Below, one piece after another: positions 10,878-20,187 of a stretch of DNA of 47,168 bases. The translations under genes and the position numbers were made by a program. Numbering within the stretch: position 1 is the stretch's first letter; every line of letters begins with the position of its first letter. This DNA is from Klebsormidium nitens. Its lineage: Eukaryota; Streptophyta; Klebsormidiophyceae; Klebsormidiales; Klebsormidiaceae. The notes beneath the pieces were generated by a model. It was not told where the DNA came from, did not search any database, and was given only the letters and a program-made list of their open reading frames with translations. The stretch is taken from assembly GCA_000708835.1 (NCBI GenBank), contig DF237599.1, forward strand, positions 1 through 47,168. The letters are read 5' to 3'.

Positions 10878-12775
10878 TCAGTTGTTGGGAAATGAGTAAG
10901 GCTACGTTGAAGGGTGTCAGAGAAGTATTCCGATTTGCATTGATGTATTGATCAGATTGAAACTCTCAGAAAGAACAATTTGTCGTTTGCCTGTAAGCCG
11001 GCCATTAGGCACTGCTGTTCGTTGTTCTTGACAGATCGTTGCTCGTACTGCCAGCACTGGATTACAGCAGACGGAGAAAGCGGCAAAAGTATTGACCTTT
11101 TGAGGTTAGCAGAGTTGGCACAGAGGTTTAGGATTGTGGATCAGGACGGATTACACCAGGTGATTGACGGCGTGGTTTAAGATTAGGACTGCTGGATTAA
11201 GATCGTGATTGTCAGGTACTTTGTAGGTTTCTACCCTGTTACGACGTTGTCAAATGACGTGACATGATAATAATCAATTGTTACGACTCAATCGTAGACA
11301 AGGCATGTGCAAGTTTATCCTGCTTGAAGAGCCTCACAAAGTGCAACGTGAAGGACGCATCTGAACGGCCGTTCCTATAGCATAATCCTGTAATAATTTT
11401 CACTTGGAGTTTCGCGTCCATCGCCTAAAGGCTATGCAAGTCAAATGTTGTTGCGGATGGAGCGATGAATGGTTGCTGGCTTCCGGTTGCCGTTCTTGTC
11501 TTATCTCGACTATCCGTTTTCATACACGTCTACTTCGTAAAGAATTATACTCCACAGAAGGGCCACTGAGCTAGCGCTCCCATTGGGCAAGTCAAGCGAG
11601 CCGCGACAAGCACAGCTTTTAGCGCAGCTTGTCGAACTAAGAACCTGCGCACTTGGTTGTGGAAGATACGGCTACATTCACGAACCGGGCATCCCTTTCT
11701 CCTGTATTATTTCTTCATGTTTTGCACTCGTTCCGGCACAGCCCTAGAGAGGAAGCATTGTGGACACAGCCTGCGTTGGGACCAGAGGGATCAAAAGGGC
11801 GTCGCTTGACGTAAGCGCATGAATCTGGAAAATGAATGAATGACGTTTGGAAGCAATTACTTGAGCCCAAGTTTAACGATCCGCAAAACCAGCTCAAAAT
11901 TAGAGGACCCTCGGAGCTCGCGAGGGTCGCAGCAATCGTGAAGACAAAGAACTGGCTTGCATCGACTATTCCTCGCAGAATGAAAGGGTTTGCCGCGAGG
12001 ATGTCTTCCGAGCACATGGATAATCTTAAGGTTCCAAGGGGAACAACCTGAAATATAAAATGCATGTCTATCGTTTCAACTTTGAAGTAAGTCCAAACGA
12101 CTGACAATCAATGAAAAACTGCAAGAAACTTCTTTGAAACCTCTGTCTGGTTGCATGTCATCTTTGCGCTGTTAAGCTAACCGCAACTTTCCTAACTTGT
12201 GGGTAAAGATTCTGACCAGCTCGGGCATGAGTCCCAGCCACGCCAGGTCCTTGCCTCGAGCCCGTTCTCTTGGACTTTCCGAATGAGCGCGCTGCTGCTG
12301 GTCCAAGGCGGTACGCTCTAGGCCGGCGACCGTCGATGCGGCCAACGCGATACGCTGCCGCGGTGACGCGACGGCTCGCGCCCTGCTGACATTGACACTG
12401 ACACTCAGCAGTGACACCGAAGACGAGATCACGGCCCCACAGTGGACTGGTGCCATGCAGAGCGCGGCGGCGATATGCGGTAGCGAAGTCGTCGACATTT
12501 TCAAGTTGGTCTTGGAACATTCAAGCCTTCTAAGATCTTAGCTCCAAAAGCTGGGGTGCAGTCTTACAACTCCACGGTTGCGAGCATGTCTCTCAGGACC
12601 TGCGGCAGGTGTCAAATCAAAGGCGCACCACCTAAGAGGCAAGCCTAGAAGCTTGGAGGCGTTCACAGCTGCATGATGCTCCAGTGAACTTTTTGTTTCC
12701 GAGCATTCAGTTTGGCTACTAGGGTTGCTGAACTTAACATTGCTACAGTAGAGGGTTTGCAAAGGGCGCTTTACC
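10878..12775. other. Gene-free spacer between ULT-B and ULT-C
   Basis: Largely AT-rich sequence. The only items of note are the possible alternative last exon of ULT-B at 11035-11095 and a 110-codon open frame on the minus strand at 12172-12504 with raised GC. That frame has no recognised motif, and I do not call it a gene. Confidence 0.45.
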
Positions 12776-15700
12776 ATGGCTCCCCGTCGTCTGCCTGCAG
12801 ATCTTCATGTAAAAAGTCCTCCCTCCAATTCTGTGCGAGGTAACGATCCGCTGAAGAACGCGTACCTTGGAGATCTGCACTTCCGCACGCTTCTGGAAGC
12901 GATAGCAGGCAGGCTGCAGTGTCTCGAGTCGCAGCACGAACAAGACGTTGCATGCCTGCAAAACAGCTTCGCGAGGGAGAGGGACGGGTTGCTTGCTCAG
13001 CTAAGCCGCCAAGATGGACAGGGCAAAGCCGAGGAAATGATGATGGGGGTTTCTGAAACGAAAGGAGTCGCTGGAAAGGATGAGGTCACGCAAGAGAAAG
13101 GGGAAAGAGGCTCTGAAGGGGCGACACGTCAAGCGATCGAAAGCAGTACCGTAAATCACAGACGTTCATCTCGTGGAACAGATCCTGACCCTTGGGGAAA
13201 AGAAAGCATTGCAAATAGAGCTTTCCCGCAAGAGGGTGAGCAGGTTTTCAGCGGTAACGTGACTGAAGCTCCGTTTGCAATAGAAGTCTCGAAAGAAGCA
13301 GAGCCGGCCAAGGTGATATTCGAGCCGTCCGAGTGGAGAGCAAAGGAAGACGACGATTCAATGCACGAGAGCAAGACACAAGGGATACACAATCAGGATC
13401 AGTCACTGAAACTTCTACGGCCCTCTTCGCTGGTGCAGGTCGGAGAAGAAAAGGCTTCAGGCAGACTTCTTGATTCCTTCCTTTCCAAAAATAGCACAGA
13501 GTTGGTGCAGGTTGGAGGAGAAAAGGCTTCAGGCAGACTTCTTGATCCCTTTCTTTCCAAAAACAGCACAGCAAAGCAAGCAGTACATATGGACTCGCAC
13601 ATGAACGCAGAAGCGTTATTGACAGATCAAGGAAAGGGCACAGTGCCTGTGGCTCTGGATTCGACCGAGCCTGGACCTTATTCTGCCAGCCAGTTCGACG
13701 TTGCAGTGAGCCAGATGCAGGACGCAGCCCGCAGAGAGGCAGTGAGGTGCACCTGCGTGCATGCAGGCTTCCTGAGCCAGCTGGGGCGCCTGTCACAGCA
13801 GAAAGCCAGGTGAGAGGACGCCCGACGGATTCAGTTTTTCATTGCGCCCCATCATATATTTGACTTCTGTACTCTGACGCGAGGACGACCATCGTTGCAA
13901 GATACGATGGCGTGCTCCTGTTTGACTCAGCAAGAAGGAATGCCAACATGGACAAGGCAGAAAGTAGTTGTTGTTTGCAAAGCAATGGTTAAGACTTAGT
14001 TTGCTTTTATCCGCATGCTTGATTGTGGAATTGCCGTTTTCAAGTCGGGTGAAACATTGTGTGAGGGTGAGACAAACGATCTCTGTCAAGTTTATTTTCA
14101 TTTGTCTTATGCTTTTATTCATTTTCAGATCCTGACGGAAAGTATCTGGTGCGAAGCTCTTTAAACCCGTTCTAATATGACGACATTTCGAACTTGTGTT
14201 GGTAAGCATGTTCGGCAGCTGAGCGTTCCATCCCTGCAGCGGTCGCTGCGCGGTGTGCCGCGAGGTGGAGCGGAGCGCGCGGTCGTGGCAGGCCCAGAGA
14301 GGGGACTGGCGGGACGACCCAGGGGCGGCGGAGAACGCGGCGCTGGCGTTGGTAGACATCAAGTGGAGCAGGACAAGCGTAGAGGCGATGCTGCTCCGCA
14401 TGAAGGCCCGGAACGCCAACGGAACGGCAGCAACTGGCGAGGGGGGTCAACGAGCACCGCTGACGTGGACGGATCACGGCGAAGACGCACTTCCTGGAGC
14501 TGACATGAGCCTCTGCAGCGATCAAGATCAGGGGCTGACTGTCAAGAGCCTGAGCCAAGGCGACGCTTCGGGTATCAGGGAATGCGCTGAAATGAAGGAG
14601 AGCAGCAGAGACGTGAAAGACAGCACAAGCACCCCTGAGGAACTCGAGACAGAACAGCAAATCGATGGCCTGGCTCTAAATAGTGAGGTTCTCTTGGAAG
14701 GAGAAGGAGCGCAGCCTGCGGAGGACAACGAGACGGTAGACGCGCGCGAGCGCGAGCGGTGGTCGCAGCAGATGCGCGAGCTGGCTGCCAAGGTCAACAG
14801 AGAGGCCCAGGGGTGGCAACGGTACGCGCGAGCAGCAGGCGCAGCGGCGGTGGGGAAACGGACGGCGGCAGGAAGGCGTGGCAGAAAGACTGTGATACGG
14901 AAGCAGGAGGAGATCGCACCAACGGGGGCAGTGACGAAGCGTGCCAAGGTGCTGCGGCAGGGGCCCCGGCAATCGTGGAAGCGGCGGGAGGCGCTGCAGG
15001 CGGCGGAGGAAGAGGCGCCGCGCGAGGAGCCGCGAGGATCAAAGATGCGCGGGGGATCAGGGAAGCGCGGGAAGAAGAGCATGAGGCACCACGCGGCAGG
15101 AAGAAGGGGCAGGAAGCGGACGGCGAACGACGCGGAGGTTGGGGGGACCGAAGAGGTGAGTAGCCTTCCGAGCGAACGGCGGGGGGTGCATTGCGCAGTC
15201 TCTTGCCGCGCCGCCAAAGGAATCAAGCATCACCAGAACTTAAATATCTTGCCGTGCGCCGCGGTGCTGACTTTAAGATTGTGAATACCGTTATAACAAG
15301 GGCAGCAAGCCAGTGGGGCTCGTGACGTGTACTACCAGTAAGGAGCTGCTCATATCAAGAAAGGAACTTTGCTAGCGCTAGGGATCCTGAAAGCTATTTA
15401 CAGTCACATTAAGGATCATCTTCTTCCAGGATCACGTGCTGACTACGCTTGACGGACCGGGGCCCCTTGCGACCACCGCGGGCGCGCAATCCCCGCTGAA
15501 AAGATTCGCGGGTGCCAGGACAACGGAGGTTAGCCGTGCACATCTTAGTCTTAGAAGCTGTTCCTCGTTCCTTGATTGCCAGTACTTATGTCAGTGTTCT
15601 TCATGCTCGAGATCCACGTCTACTCGAAGGCCTGCAGACGCTTGGTGGGTCATTCTATGCTTCGGTGGGTCCGGCTAACCGGAGCTGCGCAGCGACTCAC

Positions 15701-16752
15701 TTGGCGTCCGTTTCTCGTGCAGGTTGCAGAAGCACCTGCCGCCGTCTTCGATCTGTCCCCCGTTCCCGGTAACCCCCCCTCTTCTCCCAGGCATGCCCGC
15801 TTTCAAGCGAGGGCCGGTCCTGCTAGCCCGCTTCCACGTGGCCTGGCCCCGCAGACCCCCAGTCCCGTGAGAGAGCCCGCGAGGGGTCCGCCGGGCGGGG
15901 GCGACGTCCCCCCCGAGGCGGCGCTGAGCGACGCGCTGTGCCTGGAGGAGTACCCCGTGTTCTGCAAGCGCAAGCCGGGGGCGGCGGAGGGCGGCGTGCT
16001 GCCGGGCAAGCTGCGCATCTGGCACGGCGGCCGCGTCATGGTCGACTGCCTCTGCGCCGACTGCACCCACAGCTGCGGTGAGGGGCTGAGCTCTGCTTCA
16101 CTGACGGCGGGACTAAGTTCAACCCCGATGATTGAATCCTGCCAATGGATGCATAGAGACTCTCACGATGGGCATGGTGCTCGAAGCACGATTATTTGGT
16201 TCTTCCTTCTGGATCTCGACGTTGGTACGCGAAAAAACACGCCAAAAAAATGAAACGCAGCTTGGATACAAAGATGTTTCCGACATGGACTCTTGCTCAC
16301 GTCGATAAACCTGCCGGGCTTCCCTAAATGTCTGCCGTAAATGTTGTTGCCCTACTCTTTTATGCTCAGTGCTGTCCTTTTTTACTAGGCCCTCCCGGCG
16401 CACGTTGAGGATCTGGCAGTCTTTCAAAGAGCCGATCCGTTCTTCTTCTGCCAATCCAGCCCGTTCGCGCATCTTTTGGGTAATCTCTACGCCGTGCCGG
16501 TTGCTTGGTCTGACCGCCACTTCTCGCGTCTCGTTTGTAGGGCCTACCGGCCTGCGGATGTCCCCTGTGGCCTTCGAGGCCCACGCGGGGCGCGCGGCTG
16601 CCAAGAAGTGGCGCACCAGCATCTGGATCCGCCTGCCCGCCACCACGGCGGACGGGCCCCCGCGCGAGTGCACCCTGGACGACTGCCGCCAGCTGAGCAA
16701 GGGCAGAAGGCTCGTCCCGGGCGTCACCGGGGCTGCGATCGGAGGCGTTTGA
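12776..16752 (+). CDS. ULT-C: long ULTRAPETALA-like SAND protein, truncated after the SAND domain
   Basis: Five exons: 12776-13809, 14240-15155, 15430-15528, 15723-16077, 16541-16752, giving 871 aa. Exon 1 (344 aa) starts with the family N-terminal module (LGDLHFRTLLEAIAGRL, then a helix with FARERDGLL) and is expanded by acidic, Ser/Glu-rich sequence including a 24-residue direct repeat. Exon 2 opens with a CxxC (GRCAVCREV), as in ULT-A, and is rich in Lys/Arg near its end (GRRGRK, KRGKK), suggesting nuclear localisation. The SAND domain spans about residues 760-860: FCKRKPG, CLCADC, then MSPVAFEAHAGR and KKWRTSIWI. Translation stops about 40 codons after the KKWR motif, so the C-terminal Cys-rich module of ULT-A is absent. 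Intron phases equal those of ULT-A at all shared positions. It is the longest and most diverged copy. Confidence 0.78.
13430..13573 (+). repeat. 72-bp in-frame tandem duplication in ULT-C exon 1
   Basis: Two adjacent 72-bp units begin at 13430 and 13502. They encode LVQVGEEKASGRLLDSFLSK followed by NSTE, and a near-identical copy with Gly for Glu and Pro for Ser substitutions. The reading frame is preserved. The high similarity suggests a recent duplication. Confidence 0.85.
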
Positions 16753-17489
16753 CCGGTCGACGCTCTATCGAGGCCTTAAAGTAGACACAGCATGTGTGCC
16801 GCCACGTTATTACTCACCAGCGAGCTTGGAAATCTTAGAAGAATTTGTGCCTTTGCAGACACCGAAGCGGTCACAATCTTTGGTCTATCTTGTCGCTCAT
16901 AGTATGGACGAAGGTTTCGTTGATGTCGGGCGATTTCTTACAGACTTCAAGCCAGCCAAGGTATGCTACGTTGAAGTCATGGCGTTTCTGCTAGATGATC
17001 GGTCGAGAGCGTTTTGTGCTACGTGCGAGAACATTTAGGACTCAGCCGTTGGCTTTGTGTGCATGAGCTGAACAGAGATCTACTTAAGCCATGTCTTGCT
17101 GCATAATGATGCGGCCACTCTGACGGAACCAATTGTAAATATTGCAGCATGACTTCTGAAGTTTGATGTGCAGGAGCCTACATATGAACGTTACAGCACA
17201 TGCTGATATCGTCAATCGCAATGTTGGACAGTCCCCTGAACCCGATGCAGTTTCACCAAGAAGTTATGCATGATTGGACGATACAAGTTCTGTATTATGT
17301 AACTTCCATATGACATGAGCCTGTTTGTGCCGTGTACGTGATCCAGCTTCTTGACTGTGCGAAAGCCCCGCATCCGTGTTAAGATTGTGCGGATGACTAA
17401 AGAAGTCTGCTCTAATAATGAACGACACGCAATCATATATAAACAGTGGACGAATGGGTGGACTTGGCCTCACGTCTACTTCCTTCTCG
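16753..17489. other. Spacer between convergent ULT-C and TMEM138-like genes
   Basis: AT-rich sequence between two stop codons on opposite strands. It should hold both 3' UTRs. No gene or structured element was recognised. Confidence 0.5.
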
Positions 17490-19234
17490 TCACGTTTGCA
17501 TACACTCTGCCGTGTAGAGCTTCGGCTTGGACACGAGGAGGTGCAGTCCGTTGGCCAGCAGGACGTAGTACACCATGGCCGCTGCAGCCGTCACAAGGGG
17601 CGGAGTTCAGTCGAATCCGGTGCACTGACATCCCACCGCTGAGATCCTGGGGCGTCCAAGTCATCATTGAAGCAAGTCGCAACGACACGAGGTTGTGATT
17701 CATTCCTCTTTCATCTGATCTTGACTTGTAGTGCAAACTGGGGCAGCAAACGAGCATGCTTACCAATTTTCTGAACGATGTAGATGGCCGAATAGCCTGG
17801 TCGATGCCACACCCTGTCATGCGGACAGTGCAGAAACTCGAGGGCCTGCACAGCAAAGCAACGAACAGGCACTTATCTGACTCTGTGATTCATCGAACCT
17901 TGAAGCGATTCATCTCAAGCCCAAAGTAACACGCACAGACTTTGGTTGTTCGCAGCCTCGTTCTAGGCCGTTGCATTAAGGGCAGTCCAAGGTGCGCAAC
18001 ACGACAATGTGACCCCAGTGACAAGGTCCTTTAGCACAAAGTGTGCATATTTGTTGTAAGCGGGGTCACGGCAGAGGGAGGGCGGTCACGGCAGAGAGAG
18101 GGCGACCACAGCAGCGCTCACCAGGCGGTACAGCCGCAGGAGGAGGAAGAGCAGGAAGTGGATGAGGCACGCAGAGAACAGCGCGCGGTTCCGCACAAAC
18201 ACTTCTGCAAAAGTTGGCACTCCCCAAGTCAGAGCCACGTCGCTTGGGATGCAAGCTGTGAGATGCACAACTGGTCCCACGAGGTTGCAAACTCTGAACT
18301 TCAGCCCGTCTCATGATTCGAGCCATATGCAAAGCTCGGCGGTGACATAGCATTAGATCGAATTGTGCATGCCTTGCGTACGAAGAACCTGTCTCAGCTT
18401 AAACAAAATATACTCATATAACGCCTACAATATTAAGAAAGCTAAAGTGCTTTGCATCCGGGGGTGCCTACTCACTGGCGTAGAGTGCCTTCTTGACCAG
18501 GAAGGTGGATGACAGCAGGACGTAGAACGTGATCCAGGTGGCAAACAGGACAAACAGCTGCACGCTGTAAGAGGTGCCAGAAGATGGGACACATCAGTCA
18601 AATAATCAAAGTGAGCAGGCCGAAGGTCAGAACTTCTTGTTGCAAACCAATAATACCACAGCGCGCACTGCATTTACGACATTTATGATTGGATGTCCAG
18701 CTCGCAAGATCGTTTCCAGCTGAAGCTTGACGCCATTGATCGGCACGCGTTCAATCAGTGGGGCGGCAGCTGTCCCGGCATCACCTGAATGCAAGGACGT
18801 GGAAGACCAGCTGGGTGGTGGCCAGCTGGTCCAGGTACGTGGCCAGCACCAGGTCTAGCCCCAGCAGCAGGTATGCCACGCCCAGCGTGTACTGCACCCA
18901 ACAGGGGCACCCATGATCAGCACTGTTTACTGGGGCTATCTGGGCGGGAAGCTGCTGCACAACTGCGCTATGCATATAAGCACACAGCCGGAGGCAACAT
19001 AGGATCCGCAAATGCACTGCATGTCTATCCAAAAACAGCGGGCACTGGAGGTGCTGAGCTCAGAGACGGCTCACAAAATGGCAGGTGGCAGCTGGAAAGG
19101 CCCTCGAATCACTATGCAACTCGTCAATTCTTATGTTGGTCTTCCGCACATTATCTCTGGTCAGTGATTATTGCGTCCATAGCGCAGACCTACCAAAAAC
19201 GTGCTTTCGATGGCCACGTCTTTGTCTGCAGCAT
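17490..19234 (-). CDS. TMEM138: TMEM138-like ciliary transition-zone membrane protein
   Basis: Six small exons on the minus strand: 19234-19194, 18922-18785, 18564-18476, 18204-18122, 17845-17764, 17581-17490. Phases close exactly and give 174 aa, near the 162 aa of animal TMEM138. It is a four-pass membrane protein. The N-terminus is MLQT, then YLLLGLDLVLATYL, a second membrane helix (VQLFVLFATWITFYVLLSS), a third (LFSACLIHFLLFLLLRLYRL), and a last segment with VWHRPGYSAIYIVQKIAAM then VYYVLLANG. The W-x(10)-Q-K/R-hydrophobic-AA-x(2)-Y pattern fits the conserved C-terminal part of TMEM138. The family acts at the ciliary transition zone, so this predicts flagellated cells. Exons 3-6 are firm. 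The joint of exons 1 and 2 is not: starting exon 2 at 18891 looks more natural but shifts the frame against the MLQT exon. Confidence 0.72.
18064..18103. repeat. 20-bp tandem duplication in TMEM138-like intron 4
   Basis: GGTCACGGCAGAGGGAGGGC at 18064-18083 is followed directly by a copy at 18084-18103 with one mismatch. It lies just inside the intron, after the exon 4 donor. Confidence 0.8.
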
Positions 19235-20187
19235 GAGCTGGCGGCCACACTCCAGGTCGGCCCGCCGAAGAGGCATCCTTTGCCTCAGCCTTTGATCTGA
19301 GGCTCAATGGCACTGCGCTGGACAAACTGCAAGCAGCTTGAGCAGCCACCTTCCGGGTCGCCATCGACCTTTCAGACAACTTACCCTGACCCTAGCCACC
19401 TTCCTAGATTCCTCAAACAGGCGCCAGAAGGGCGCCGGAGTCTAGACATGCTGTGACCCATTCCTGCATGGGGCCCTGCATTGAAGAATGGAAATTAGGG
19501 TTTGAGATTCTGCGGAGCTGAGTCTATAGGCTCGTGGCATATGGAGTACCCAGCTGTGTCCAGACGGTGCCGGGTGCAGTCGGGATCGGGAACTCCGGAG
19601 CAATCCACAATTGACGGCGGCGATGGACGAAGCTGCATATATCAACGGATGGAAAGCCTCAAACCTACTACTTTAATGCCTGGTACCGACCGCCCAGTTG
19701 TCTGCTTCTCCAGTCAAACGAGGTCGCCGACGACGCCGGAGTCGGAGGGGTTTCCCTGATCCGACGGCCGCATTTAATGCAAGGTAGAATCTGCATAATG
19801 CGGCCCAGCTCTTTGACACCGCACATGACGAGCTCTGGTTTATTCGGCTTCTGACGTTCTTCGTGTCAAGTCGAGGGTGGAAGCGGCACTCTGGGCCCAC
19901 TGTCCAAGAATGTCGTCCTGTGGGACGCTAGGTACGGCGGTCCCAGGTCAATGTGCTCGCACTTCGAGCCCTCAGCCTCACAGCAAGGGTGGGAGGACCA
20001 CCCATGGACTGTCCCCCATTTGCAGATGAGCACTGCAAATCATTCATGATTGTGAAGTTGCCTATGCAGAACGGCTTTTAAAAGGAGCCTCGTAAGACTC
20101 AGAAAAGCAAGAATCGAATCCTTGGAGGTTTTCCTCTCAAACTCTGCTCGTCGTGTACATCTCTCGAAGCAGAACCCTCCCTTCGCC
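19235..20187. other. Divergent spacer between TMEM138-like and lipase genes
   Basis: This stretch separates the start codons of two divergently transcribed genes and so should hold both promoters. A minus-strand open frame at 19161-19379 overlaps the first TMEM138-like exon in another frame. No independent gene is supported. Confidence 0.45.

Noticed and set aside
12172-12504. 110-codon minus-strand open frame with raised GC upstream of ULT-C
   Set aside because: No recognisable domain, no homologous copy upstream of ULT-A or ULT-B, and no splice support. It is too weak to call a gene.
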